A stretch of 64,000 nt of DNA from Caulobacterales bacterium (GTDB taxonomy: Bacteria; Pseudomonadota; Alphaproteobacteria; Caulobacterales; Aquidulcibacteraceae). The stretch is from NCBI GenBank assembly GCA_017303355.1, contig JAFLCU010000008.1, positions 1 through 64,000 of the forward strand, read 5' to 3'. Shown one piece after another: positions 41,931-51,177 of the stretch. The translations under genes and the position numbers were made by a program. The notes beneath the pieces are model-generated. The model was not told the origin of the DNA, did no database searches, and saw only the letters and a program-made list of their open reading frames with translations. Every line of letters begins with the position of its first letter. Position 1 is the stretch's first letter.

Positions 41931-42449
41931 CTATGAGGAATCCGCGGCGCAGATTTCGACGCGTGCGAGCGAGCGCACGGCGTGCGCGGGAGGTGCTGCG
42001 ATCACGCGCGCGGAGATGCGCGTGAGACGGCGCTTCAAGCGCGGCAGGATGCGTGCGACGTAGCGATCGATGTGGGCGAGCGCATGCAGCAACATAGAGA
42101 TGCGCGCGGCAGGGTCGCGGTGGCGCAGCGCTTTGCGCAGCCATGAGCCGTGTGCGGCGCGGATGAGGCTCTTAGGGCCGGTGCGTTGTTTGAAGCCCCG
42201 CGTGCCGAACACACGCACGGTTTGTTGTGGTCGCGCGTAGAGACTGAGCAAATTGACGGCGCGGTGATAGATGAGCGCGGCGATCTGGGTGGCCAGAGCG
42301 TTCAGCGTGAGATCGCCAAAGCGGCGCAGGCGGCGCGAATTTTTCATCGTGCCGATGAACGCGCCCACGATCCACACAAGCATCAGCCGCGACCAAGTCG
42401 CGAGCCTTTCTAAGCGATGCTGTGAGATGTGGGGCCGGTGATGTTTCAT
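41931..42449 (-). CDS. Conserved hypothetical basic protein
   Basis: The 172-residue product begins MKHHRPHISQHRLERLATWSR and has one hydrophobic helix (LMLVWIVGAFIGTM), followed by a basic region (KNSRRLRRFGDLTLN, SLIRAAHGSWLRKALRHRDPAARISMLLHALAHIDRYVARILPRLKRRLTR). I recall similar small proteins in alphaproteobacteria with the KALRHRDPAARI-type segment but no function. No signal peptide is clear. It is convergent with the COG3650-like lipoprotein. Confidence 0.65.
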   Translation of the reverse strand: MKHHRPHISQHRLERLATWSRLMLVWIVGAFIGTMKNSRRLRRFGDLTLNALATQIAALIYHRAVNLLSLYARPQQTVRVFGTRGFKQRTGPKSLIRAAHGSWLRKALRHRDPAARISMLLHALAHIDRYVARILPRLKRRLTRISARVIAAPPAHAVRSLARVEICAADSS

Positions 42450-42576
42450 GCCGCGCAGTATATGCGCGCCGTGAAGCGGTCGGATTGAATCGCTGCGTGT
42501 GCGCCGAAAGCATCGACGTTTCCGTGAGTTACGAAAATGACGCGGAGGGATAGTGGCCCGCTCTATCCACGTTCTT

Positions 42577-42676
42577 CATGCCGGGATCGCGTAGCGAGGT
42601 CCGGAATCTTGGTCCGCCGCTTCGTCGTTTGCCCTGGATTCCGGGCTCAATGCTCCGCATCGCCCCGGAATGACGA
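42577..42676. repeat. Dispersed palindromic repeat family A, copy 5
   Basis: The right end CCCCGGAATGACGACG and an inner GCCCTGGATTCCGGGC are clear; the left end (CATGCCGGGATCGCG) is diverged. It occupies most of the 260-base gap 42450-42709. Confidence 0.7.
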
Positions 42677-42709
42677 CGAGTCAGTTATTCGCCGGGAGCG
42701 GTCACTCGT

Positions 42710-43012
42710 CTAGAACCAAGCGTTGTTCATCTGACCAAGAAATTCGGGCGTGATTGCAAAGCCCGACTTGTCGCCAATTACGCTGTCGATCCCACAACGC
42801 GGACAAAGCGCGGTCTGCTCAGCAATGGGATTGCTGGTGTCGGTCCAGTCCTCAATGTCGCTCGGTGCGAACGTTTCCTTGCAGTAGAAGCAACCGCACA
42901 CCGTGCTCGCCTCGATCTCGGCGCGGTGGCGTATCGAGCGCTTATGGGCGGCGCGTAGCGGGTCCGTTTCTGGAAGGTCGAAGACCCAAGGCAAAGGATC
43001 ATCTGGCGGCAT
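42710..43012 (-). CDS. Small zinc-ribbon cytoplasmic protein
   Basis: The 100-residue product has STVCGCFYCKETFAPSDIEDW and TALCPRCGIDSVIGDKSGFAITPEFLGQM. Two Cys pairs (CxxC and CxxC) 30 or so residues apart make a zinc ribbon. Similar proteins of about 100 residues occur in many bacteria as cytoplasmic proteins of unknown function, sometimes near defence genes. No signal peptide is present. Flanked on both sides by family A repeats. Confidence 0.82.
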   Translation of the reverse strand: MPPDDPLPWVFDLPETDPLRAAHKRSIRHRAEIEASTVCGCFYCKETFAPSDIEDWTDTSNPIAEQTALCPRCGIDSVIGDKSGFAITPEFLGQMNNAWF

Positions 43013-43091
43013 GTGAGGTTGCTACTACGGCGCCCGGCTGCTGGCTAACGTCTCGTTCGGGCCAAAAGCGGAAGTTGGCCGCAAACTCCAC

Positions 43092-43188
43092 CGTCACCCC
43101 GGCCGTAGCGAAGCGAAGCGCCGGGATGACGAAGAGTGTGCGTGATGGGTTCCGGGTTCTCGGCTATCGCCGAGCCCCGGAATGACGA
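43092..43188. repeat. Dispersed palindromic repeat family A, copy 6
   Basis: Left half CGTCACCCCGGCCGTAGCGA with GCGCCGGGATGACG is itself a small palindrome; right half GGGTTCCGGGTTCTCGG with GCCCCGGAATGACG is the normal family end. It looks like two half elements joined. Confidence 0.75.
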
Positions 43189-43209
43189 GCGTCCATCGGA
43201 ACAGTGGGC

Positions 43210-44628
43210 TTAGCGCTGTGTGGGCTTGCGCTGCTTGCGATATTTCGGCGGGGCGCCGTCGTTGGCCCAGACGCTATTGCCTTTGCGGTCGCGGCGATCG
43301 CCGCGGTCGCGCGGTTGTTGATCGTCACGCGTCTTCGTGGCGCCGTGCCCCTGCTTGGCGTGCGCGTGGCCGTGGGCGTCCGAGGCGTGATGCTTCTTCG
43401 GCCCGGCGCCCGGACGGCGCGGATGTTGCGGACGGCCCTGCTTTTGCCCTTGCGGGCGCGGCTTCGGCGTACGCTCGTCGGCCTTTGGCGTCGGCAAGGA
43501 AAGCTCATGCTTCATCACCGGCACGTCCTGCTTGGTGAGGCGCTGGATATCCTTCAAGTATGCGCGCTCCTCCGGCGCGCAGAAGGAAATCGCCATGCCG
43601 GCCTTGCCGCCGCGCGCGGTGCGGCCGATGCGGTGGACGTATTGCTCGGGCACGTTCGGTAGGTCGAAATTGATCACGTGGCTGACCTCTTCCACGTCGA
43701 TGCCGCGCGCGGCGATCTCGGTGGCGACCAGCAAACGCGCCTTGCCCTTCTTGAACGCATCGAGCGCACGCTCGCGCTGGCCTTGGCTCTTGTTGCCGTG
43801 GATCGCGTCAGCAGCGAAACCGGCGGCTTGCAGCTTGCGCATGACGCGGTCGGCGCCGTGCTTGGTGCGCGCGAACACCAGCGCGCGGCTGATGTTGTCG
43901 TCGGCCAACATGGCGTGCAGCAGATCCTGCTTGCGCGAGTGATCGACGTGAACGACGGCCTGCTCAACGCGCTCGGCGGTGGACGACACCGGCGTCACGG
44001 CGATGCGCTCGACGTCGCCGCTCAGGAATTGGCCGGCGAGTTCGGCGATCGGCTCCGGCATGGTGGCGGAGAAGAACAAGGTCTGACGCTTCTTCGGCAC
44101 GAGCGTCGCGATGCGGCGCAGATCGTGGATGAAGCCCATGTCGAGCATGTGGTCGGCTTCGTCGAGCACCAGGATTTCGACTTGGTCGAGGCGCAGCGAA
44201 CGCTGCGAGATATGGTCAAGCAAACGGCCCGGCGTGGCGACAAGAATATCGACGCCGCGAAAGAGTGCTTGCTTCTGCTTGTGCATCGAAGCGCCGCCGA
44301 AGACGACAGCGGTGGAGAGGCCGAGGAAGCGGCCATAAGCGCGGAAGCTGTCGCCGATTTGGCTGGCGAGTTCGCGCGTTGGCGCCAACACAAGTGTGCG
44401 GCACGCCTTTTCGCCGGCATGGCGACGGTCGGCATGGAGGCGATGCAGGATCGGCAACGCAAACGCCGCCGTCTTGCCGGTGCCGGTTTGGGCCAGACCA
44501 ATCAGGTCGCGCCCGCTCAGCACGATCGGGATCGCTTGGGTTTGGATCGGGGTGGGAGTGGCGTAGCCCTCCGCAGCGAGCGCCTTCAAAATGGGCGCCG
44601 CGAGGCTCAGGTCTTGGAATTGAGTCAC
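43210..44628 (-). CDS. DEAD-box RNA helicase, RhlE-like
   Basis: The 472-residue product has the DEAD-box motifs in order: Q motif PTPIQTQAIP, I AQTGTGKT, Ia PTRELASQ, II VLDEADHMLDMGF, III FFSATMP, IV ALVFARTKHGADR, V ATEIAARGIDVEEVSHVINFDLP and VI HRIGRTARGG. A basic, disordered tail from about residue 375 (PQGQKQGRPQHPRRPGAGPKKHH) likely binds RNA. The start is a GTG at 44628 giving (M)TQFQDLSL, the usual family beginning; an ATG at 44655 is the alternative. It unwinds RNA in ribosome assembly or degradation. Confidence 0.93.
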   Translation of the reverse strand: MTQFQDLSLAAPILKALAAEGYATPTPIQTQAIPIVLSGRDLIGLAQTGTGKTAAFALPILHRLHADRRHAGEKACRTLVLAPTRELASQIGDSFRAYGRFLGLSTAVVFGGASMHKQKQALFRGVDILVATPGRLLDHISQRSLRLDQVEILVLDEADHMLDMGFIHDLRRIATLVPKKRQTLFFSATMPEPIAELAGQFLSGDVERIAVTPVSSTAERVEQAVVHVDHSRKQDLLHAMLADDNISRALVFARTKHGADRVMRKLQAAGFAADAIHGNKSQGQRERALDAFKKGKARLLVATEIAARGIDVEEVSHVINFDLPNVPEQYVHRIGRTARGGKAGMAISFCAPEERAYLKDIQRLTKQDVPVMKHELSLPTPKADERTPKPRPQGQKQGRPQHPRRPGAGPKKHHASDAHGHAHAKQGHGATKTRDDQQPRDRGDRRDRKGNSVWANDGAPPKYRKQRKPTQR

Positions 44629-44954
44629 AAAGATACTTTCGGCCCAACGCGGCATCGCGCGGGCGCTTCAAACACTGGAACGATGCGACGGCGAAGAAGG
44701 GCGGCGAGCAGAGAAATGTCTCTTTGGTGTCTCTTTGGCTCAAAGCCGAACGTCGATGGTGGCGTCCCTAGGGTGACCGCGTTCGCGCCAGGCTCGATAG
44801 CCCGCGAACGGTCGCTGAGGCGGCATATCGTGGAAAAGCGTTGCGAAGTCAATAATACAGGCGGCCTAGGCGCGCCGTAACCATATTTTTCAGACTTCGC
44901 CGGCTTACGCCGGCGCGCCCTTGTCTCGCCCCACGGCAAGGTTACAGGACGGCC
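44629..44954. other. Divergent intergenic region between helicase and SGNH lipoprotein
   Basis: This gap of 326 bases contains a tandem pair of the 11-mer TGTCTCTTTGG (44717-44738), a GCCGGC-TTAC-GCCGGC hairpin near 44905-44920 and no gene-like frame. The helicase start may extend into it by 27 bases. The 11-mer pair would lie in the helicase 5' leader. Confidence 0.5.
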
Positions 44955-45818
44955 ATGGGGATCAGATTTTTCACGCGCGCGGCGTTTGTCGCACTCACGC
45001 TCGGACTTTCCGCCTGCGCGACGGCGGCGGCGCCGGATGTTCCGCCGATCGATCAGCCGCCGCCGATCACGCAGGCGTTTCCGCCGGGCAGCCTTTATGT
45101 GGCGATGGGGTCTTCGTTTGCCTCCGGCCCAGGCGTGACGCGCGCGGCGGAGAGTTCGCCGCAACGCTGCGGCCGCTCGAACGATAATTACGCGCATCAG
45201 CTTTCGCGCATGCGCCAATTGCTGCTTGTGGACGTCACGTGCGGCGGGGCGACGACGCGCTATCTGCTGGGGCCGTGGGAAGAATTGCCGGCGCAGCTGG
45301 ATGCGGTGAGCGCCGATACGCGGCTGGTGACAATCACCATCGGCGGCAATGATCTGGGCTATATGAGCGGGCTGTTCCGCGCCTCGTGCGCACAGCCGCC
45401 CTGCCCGGCGATCGCCGCGCCCAGCGAGCAGGCTTATGCCGATCTGGCCGCGCGCATGGATCAGGTCGTCGCCACGATCCGCGAACGCGCGCCGCAAGCG
45501 CGCATCGTGTTCGTCGATTATCCGCAGGTGCTGGCGCCGCGGGGCGTGTGCGCGGCGACGCCAATGACGGAAGCCGATGCGAATGTCGCGCGCGAGATCG
45601 CGCGGCGGCTGATCGTGATCACGGCCGAGGCGGCGGCGCGCAATGGTGTGGATCTGCTGCAGGCTTCGGCGCTGTCCGAAGGGCGCGACGCGTGCGCCGC
45701 CGATGCGTGGATGAATGGCTCGACCAATCCCACGCCGCTTGATGGCGTCGCCTATCATTTGCGGCTCGCGGGCATGACGGCGATCGCCGAAGCGCTCGAT
45801 GCGATGCTGCCGCGCTAA
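44955..45818 (+). CDS. SGNH/GDSL-type hydrolase lipoprotein
   Basis: The 287-residue product has a lipoprotein signal (GLSAC lipobox near residue 21) and an SGNH hydrolase domain: block I YVAMGSSFASGPG with the catalytic Ser, block II VDVTCGGATTRYL with the Gly, block III TITIGGNDLGYM with the Asn and block V LDGVAYHLRLAGM with the His. Several Cys suggest disulfides, as in Streptomyces-type lipases. It should cleave an ester outside the cytosol; the substrate is unknown. The 3' hairpin serves both this and the convergent gene. Confidence 0.9.
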   Translation: MGIRFFTRAAFVALTLGLSACATAAAPDVPPIDQPPPITQAFPPGSLYVAMGSSFASGPGVTRAAESSPQRCGRSNDNYAHQLSRMRQLLLVDVTCGGATTRYLLGPWEELPAQLDAVSADTRLVTITIGGNDLGYMSGLFRASCAQPPCPAIAAPSEQAYADLAARMDQVVATIRERAPQARIVFVDYPQVLAPRGVCAATPMTEADANVAREIARRLIVITAEAAARNGVDLLQASALSEGRDACAADAWMNGSTNPTPLDGVAYHLRLAGMTAIAEALDAMLPR

Positions 45819-45860
45819 ATATGGACCGCCAGCGCCCTCGGGACGCCGGCGGTCCGTATT
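45818..45860. terminator. Bidirectional terminator hairpin
   Basis: A 13-bp stem (AATATGGACCGCC / GGCGGTCCGTATT, one G-U pair) with a 17-base loop separates convergent genes and overlaps both stop codons. Confidence 0.7.
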
Positions 45861-46581
45861 AGAGGCCGTATTTTTTCTTTTCGGCCTTGTTCAGCATGCG
45901 TTTGGCGCGCGCGCGGACGCACGCGCGGGCGTAGAGGATTTCGGGCGGCAGCGTTGAAAGCCCGGCGGCGAGCACCACATCGGGCTCGCGCCCATCGCCG
46001 ATGCGGCCGAGCTTTACTTCCCACCAGATGTCGTCTTTCAGCTTGTGGAGCTGAGTTTTGCCGTCGATCTCGCGCAGGCGCGCGAAGCGATCACGGGCCT
46101 CGGCTTCGCGCTTTTCGCGATGGCGCTTGGTCCAGCCACGATAGTTCGGATTCTCGCGCAGCAGCCCGGTGCGCGGGTGCACGTAGAAGCGGCGGTGGTC
46201 CTCCGCCAGCGGCCGCTCCCCGCCCCAGCGCGGCGTCGCCATCACCACGCCGTCGCGCGTGCGGGTTTTGATGGCGACAAAATCCTCAATGTGATCGCGC
46301 ACGTGCTGCTGCACCGTCGAGGTGGCTTTGAGATTTTCGCTGATCTCGGAATAGACCTTGTTCCACGGCCGCTCGAGCTGGCTTTGCAGATAGCGCTTCA
46401 GCGGCGCGAGGTTTTCATTGAGCCGCTTGGTCTTTTGCGGCTTGTCGCGCTTGGGCGCACGGCCGCCACGCCCAGCGCGCAGCGGCTCGCCGTCATCATC
46501 CTCGACGACGCGCGTGCGGCCCGATCGCAACCCCGCCGCCGCGTGGCCCACACGCGGCCGCTCCACGATCACTTTGGACAT
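45859..46581 (-). CDS. Conserved hypothetical protein
   Basis: The 240-residue product begins MSKVIVERPRVGHA, has a basic N-terminal part (RGGRAPKRDKPQKTKRLNENLAPLKRYLQSQ) and then a conserved-looking core: RPWNKVYSEISENLKATSTVQQHVRDHIEDFVA, RRFYVHPRTGLLRENPNYRGW and WWEVKLGRI. The tail is very basic (RACVRARAKRMLNKAEKKKYG). It looks cytosolic and could bind nucleic acid, but I recognise no domain. AAGGAT lies too close to the ATG for a standard site; an ATG 12 bases upstream is an alternative. Confidence 0.75.
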   Translation of the reverse strand: MSKVIVERPRVGHAAAGLRSGRTRVVEDDDGEPLRAGRGGRAPKRDKPQKTKRLNENLAPLKRYLQSQLERPWNKVYSEISENLKATSTVQQHVRDHIEDFVAIKTRTRDGVVMATPRWGGERPLAEDHRRFYVHPRTGLLRENPNYRGWTKRHREKREAEARDRFARLREIDGKTQLHKLKDDIWWEVKLGRIGDGREPDVVLAAGLSTLPPEILYARACVRARAKRMLNKAEKKKYGL

Positions 46582-46634
46582 ATCCTTGCGCATGGCGCGA
46601 GCTAAGCGCGGCGGCGCGGCCGAGGCAAGGCTGA

Positions 46635-46667
46635 CAAAAAATGCTCCCCCGTTTACGGGGGAGCATT
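46635..46667 (-). terminator. Rho-independent terminator downstream of the fadB/J-like gene
   Basis: On the minus strand the perfect 12-bp stem AATGCTCCCCCG / CGGGGGAGCATT with a four-base loop is followed by TTTTTTGTC. It is also the left end of a family B repeat, so the repeat itself supplies the terminator of the beta-oxidation cluster. Confidence 0.8.
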
Positions 46668-46770
46668 CAGCGCGCGTATGCGCGATGACCGAGGGGGCGA
46701 GCGCGACGGCCGCCGGACTTGCCCCCTCCGCTTCGCGATCCTCAGCCCCCACCGCAAGCGGGGAGGATAG
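46640..46770. repeat. Dispersed repeat family B, copy 1
   Basis: Begins with the CTCCCCCG/CGGGGGAG hairpin, continues CGCGCGTATGCGCGATGACCG and GAGGGGGCGAGCGCGAC and ends CCCCCACCGCAAGCGGGGAGG. Order and spacing match the copies at 49000 and 50351 read in reverse. It lies between the conserved hypothetical gene and fadB/J. Confidence 0.7.
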
Positions 46771-46772
46771 CT

Positions 46773-48974
46773 TTAAGCCGCCTTCTTCGCGCCGAAGCGG
46801 TCGTAGAAGGTTTCGCCCTTGGCGGCCATGTCGCGCAGGAGCTTGTTGGGGCGGAAGCGCTCGCCGTACTTGTCGGCGAGGCGATCGGCCTCTTCCACGA
46901 ATTTCTTCGCGCCCCAGAACAGATCAATGTAGCTGACGCAGCCGCCCGTGTAGGGCGCAAAACCCCAGGCCAGGATCGAGCCGACATCGGCGTCGCGCGG
47001 ATCGGTGATCACGCCCTCCTCGAAGCAGCGCGCCACTTCGATGCATTGGCGGAAGAGGAAGCGCTTGGTCAGCTCTTCCTTCAGCGCCGGCGGGCATTCC
47101 TTCACCTTCACGTCGATCTTTTGCGACAGGTCAGGCCAGATGCGCGTCGGCTTGCCGTCTTCGCCGTACTCGTAGAAACCCTTGCCGCCCTTGCGGCCGA
47201 CGCGGCCCTTCTCTTCGACCAGCCACGCCAGCAGCGCGCCGCGCGGATCCTTCGAATGATCCTGCTGCATCGCCTCGGCCATTTGGCGGCCGATCTTCAG
47301 CGCGGTGTCGAGACCAACGGAGTCGGAGACTTCAAGCGCGCCCATCGGCATGCCGCACTGACGGCCGACATTTTCGATGATCGCGGGCGCGATGCCTTCG
47401 GAGAGCATCTCGATGCCTTCGGTGGTGTAGGTGCCGAAGCAGCGCGAGGTGTAGAAGCCGCGGAAATCGTTCACGACGATCGGCGTCTTCTTGATCTTCA
47501 GGACGTAATCGATCGCCTTCGCCAGCGTTTCTTGGCTCGTCTTGTGGCCCATGATGATCTCGACGAGACCCATGCGCTCGACCGGCGAGAAGAAGTGGAT
47601 GCCGATAAAGTTGGCCGGGCGCGCGGACGCTTCGGCGAGACCGGTGATCGGCAACGTCGATGTGTTCGAGCCGAACACGGCGGTTTCGGCCAATTGTGCT
47701 TCGGCCTTCTTGGTGACCTCGGCTTTCAGCGCGGGGTTTTCGAACACGGCTTCGACGACGAGGTCGGCGCCCTTGATCAGGCCGTAATCGGTCGACGGAG
47801 TGATGCGGGCGAGGATTTCATCGCCCTTTTCCTTGGTGATCTTGCCGCGCGAGACGTCCTTATCGACGATGCGCTGCGAATAGGCCTTGCCCTTCTCGGC
47901 GCTCTCTTGGCTGACATCCAGCAGCACGGTTTCGATGCCGGCCTTGGCTTGCACGTAGGCGATGCCCGCGCCCATCAGGCCCGCGCCGATCACGGCGACT
48001 TTCTTCACCGGATATTCCGGCACGCCTTGGGGGCGGTTGGCGCCCTTGGCCAGCGCCTGCATCGACACGAACAGCGAGCGGATCATGCCCTTCGCTTGCG
48101 GCGTGTTGGCGGTCTTCACGAAATAGCGGCTCTCGATGCGGAGTGCGGCGTCGATCGGCACCTGCGTGCCTTCATAGATGCACGAGAGAATGTGGCGCTG
48201 CGCCGGGTAATTCAAATTGGTCTGCTTGGAGACCATCGCGTTGCCGCCGACGGAGGCCATCGCGCCGCCTGGCGAATACGGATTGTCCTTGACCTTGTAG
48301 CCCTTCACGTCCCACGGCGCGACGGCCTTCGGGTTCGCCTTCACCCAGGCTTTGGCCGCTTCGACGGTTTTGCCGACCGGCACGACCTCGTTGATGAAAC
48401 CCAAGCTCTTGGCTTCCTGCGGCGACTTATCGGCGCCTTGCAGGATCATCATCGCCGCGTTCTGCACGCCGATCAGACGCGGCAGACGTTGCGTGCCGCC
48501 AGCGCCCGGCAACAGGCCGACCTTCGCTTCCGGCAGGCCGAACTTGATCTTCGGATTGTCGGCGGCGACGCGATAATGGCAGGCCAGCGCGATTTCCAAA
48601 CCGCCGCCGAGCGCCAGGCCCTCAAGCGCCACGGCCACCGGCTTGCCGCAGGTTTCGAGCGCGCGGAACGTCTTGTTCAGCGTGAACGAGCCGTCGAATT
48701 GCGCTTTCAACTTTTCTTCTTCGCTCTTAGGCGCCGACGCTTCGCCCGCGCCGCGCTCGTTGAGTTCACCGAGATCGGCGCCGGCGCAGAAGCCGCTGGC
48801 CTTGCCGGAATTGAACACCACGCCCTTGATCTTGTCGTCGGTCTTGATCGTCTCGACGATCTTGGCGAGGTCACGCATCACCGAGCCGGTGATGGTGTTC
48901 ATGGAGCGGCCCGGCACGTCGAACGTAACAAGCGCGATCCCGTCGCCATCGACGTCAATTTTGAAATTTTCCAT
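46773..48974 (-). CDS. Bifunctional enoyl-CoA hydratase / 3-hydroxyacyl-CoA dehydrogenase (FadB/FadJ-like)
   Basis: The 733-residue protein joins a crotonase domain (residues 1 to about 300; oxyanion segments ASGFCAGADLGEL and LALGGGLEIALACHYRV; catalytic Glu region GLPEAKVGLLPGAGGTQRL) to an NAD-binding hydroxyacyl-CoA dehydrogenase (KKVAVIGAGLMGAGIAYVQAKAG near 325; catalytic His in IGIHFFSPVERM; PIVVNDFRGFYTSRCF). It does the hydration and oxidation steps of beta-oxidation. It is followed upstream by fadA, with a family B repeat between them. Length is normal for the FadJ type. Confidence 0.95.
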   Translation of the reverse strand: MENFKIDVDGDGIALVTFDVPGRSMNTITGSVMRDLAKIVETIKTDDKIKGVVFNSGKASGFCAGADLGELNERGAGEASAPKSEEEKLKAQFDGSFTLNKTFRALETCGKPVAVALEGLALGGGLEIALACHYRVAADNPKIKFGLPEAKVGLLPGAGGTQRLPRLIGVQNAAMMILQGADKSPQEAKSLGFINEVVPVGKTVEAAKAWVKANPKAVAPWDVKGYKVKDNPYSPGGAMASVGGNAMVSKQTNLNYPAQRHILSCIYEGTQVPIDAALRIESRYFVKTANTPQAKGMIRSLFVSMQALAKGANRPQGVPEYPVKKVAVIGAGLMGAGIAYVQAKAGIETVLLDVSQESAEKGKAYSQRIVDKDVSRGKITKEKGDEILARITPSTDYGLIKGADLVVEAVFENPALKAEVTKKAEAQLAETAVFGSNTSTLPITGLAEASARPANFIGIHFFSPVERMGLVEIIMGHKTSQETLAKAIDYVLKIKKTPIVVNDFRGFYTSRCFGTYTTEGIEMLSEGIAPAIIENVGRQCGMPMGALEVSDSVGLDTALKIGRQMAEAMQQDHSKDPRGALLAWLVEEKGRVGRKGGKGFYEYGEDGKPTRIWPDLSQKIDVKVKECPPALKEELTKRFLFRQCIEVARCFEEGVITDPRDADVGSILAWGFAPYTGGCVSYIDLFWGAKKFVEEADRLADKYGERFRPNKLLRDMAAKGETFYDRFGAKKAA

Positions 48975-48999
48975 CGGACCTACCCCTTCTTCTAATTCT

Positions 49000-49112
49000 C
49001 TTCCCCCGCCTGCGAGGGAAGTGGATCGCGCGAAGCGCGAGACGTAGGGGACATCGCCGCCCCCTCAGTCATCGCGCTTCGCGCGCTGACAGCTCCCCCG
49101 CAACGGGGGAGC
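49000..49112. repeat. Dispersed repeat family B, copy 2
   Basis: Left end TTCCCCCGCCTGCGAGGGAA, centre GATCGCGCGAAGCGCGAGAC and right end CATCGCGCTTCGCGCGCTGA then GCTCCCCCGCAACGGGGGAGC. It sits between fadA and fadB/J and shares the TCATCGCGCTTCGCGCGCTG core with copy 3. Confidence 0.8.
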
Positions 49113-49117
49113 AAACC

Positions 49118-50332
<1,215 letters not shown>

Positions 50333-50350
50333 TGTCTTACCCTTCTAACT

Positions 50351-50466
50351 CCTCCCCCGCGTGCGGCGGAGGTGGCGAGCGAAGCGAGACGGAGGGGGAA
50401 ACTCCAGAAACACCCCCTCTGTCATCGCGCTTCGCGCGCTGACAGCTCCCCCGTAAACGGGTGAGC
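50351..50466. repeat. Dispersed repeat family B, copy 3
   Basis: CCTCCCCCGCGTGCGGCGGA starts it, GGCGAGCGAAGCGAGACGGA follows, and it ends with GTCATCGCGCTTCGCGCGCT and AGCTCCCCCGTAAACGGG. The terminal stem GCTCCCCCGTAAACGGG is the same as in the 46640 terminator. It fills half of the 232-base gap 50333-50564. Confidence 0.8.
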
Positions 50467-50564
50467 AGTTTGGGCCCTCCATGGGACCGGAGTCGTCCCG
50501 TGGCGCGAAAGCTCGCGCCTACTCCGCTGACCGCTTCCGCCGGGCCGGCGAAAGCGCGGCAAAC

Positions 50565-51023
50565 TTATTCTTCCACCACCACCTCGCCAGCGAACGAATT
50601 GGCGATGAAGCACAGCTCGTGTGACCGGTGATGCAGATCGTGAAGTTCTTCGGCGCTCGGCGTTCTCTCGCCGGCCCATACGATTTTTGGCTTCAGCACG
50701 ACGCGCGTGACCGCGATGGCGCCCTTGGCATTCTTGCCCATCTTGCCTTCGGCGGTGTCGTCATAGCTGTCGATCACGAAACCGGCGCGGCGCGCGAGGT
50801 CGAGGAACGTCAGCATGTGGCACGACGACAACGCCGCGATCAGCAGCTCTTCGGGATCAGCCGCGTCTTCCTTCGAGAGCGGCAGCTTCACCACGCTCGG
50901 CGAAGAAGAGCCCGCGATCGACACGCCGCCATCAAAAGAGATGAGATGCGCACGCGAGTATTTGCCGTCGGCAAATTCCTGCTTGCCGCGTTGCCAAGAG
51001 ATATTCGCAATGTGCGCAGCCAT
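50565..51023 (-). CDS. OsmC family peroxidase
   Basis: The 152-residue product has the OsmC fold: AHIANISWQRGKQEFADGKYSRAHLISFDGG, the first Cys in LLIAALSSCHMLTFLDLARRAGF and the second in HRSHELCFIANS. The two Cys reduce organic or fatty-acid hydroperoxides. The ATG at 51023 has GGTGAG upstream. Its place inside the beta-oxidation block suggests protection from lipid peroxides, which is an inference. Length is normal. Confidence 0.9.
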   Translation of the reverse strand: MAAHIANISWQRGKQEFADGKYSRAHLISFDGGVSIAGSSSPSVVKLPLSKEDAADPEELLIAALSSCHMLTFLDLARRAGFVIDSYDDTAEGKMGKNAKGAIAVTRVVLKPKIVWAGERTPSAEELHDLHHRSHELCFIANSFAGEVVVEE

Positions 51024-51051
51024 CACACGCTCACCACAACGCACAATTCCT

Positions 51052-51155
51052 CGTCATTCCGGACGCGCGGAGCGCGATCCGGAACCCAGCGGCCGACGCA
51101 ACGTCGATTGCCCCTGGGTTCCGGGTTCATCGCTGCGCGATGCCCCGGAATGACG
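51052..51155. repeat. Dispersed palindromic repeat family A, copy 7
   Basis: Ends CGTCATTCCGGACGCGCGGA and GATGCCCCGGAATGACG, inner arms GGAACCCAGCGGC / CCCCTGGGTTCCGGG. It is closest to copy 1. It lies between osmC and the acyl-CoA dehydrogenase gene. Confidence 0.85.
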
Positions 51156-51177
51156 AAGGAAAGGCCATGCGCCACCG

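Noticed and set aside
46719..48995. A 758-codon plus-strand frame over the fadB/J-like gene
   Set aside because: Shadow of a clearly identified enzyme gene; the sequence is the usual Arg/Asp/His-rich antisense pattern.
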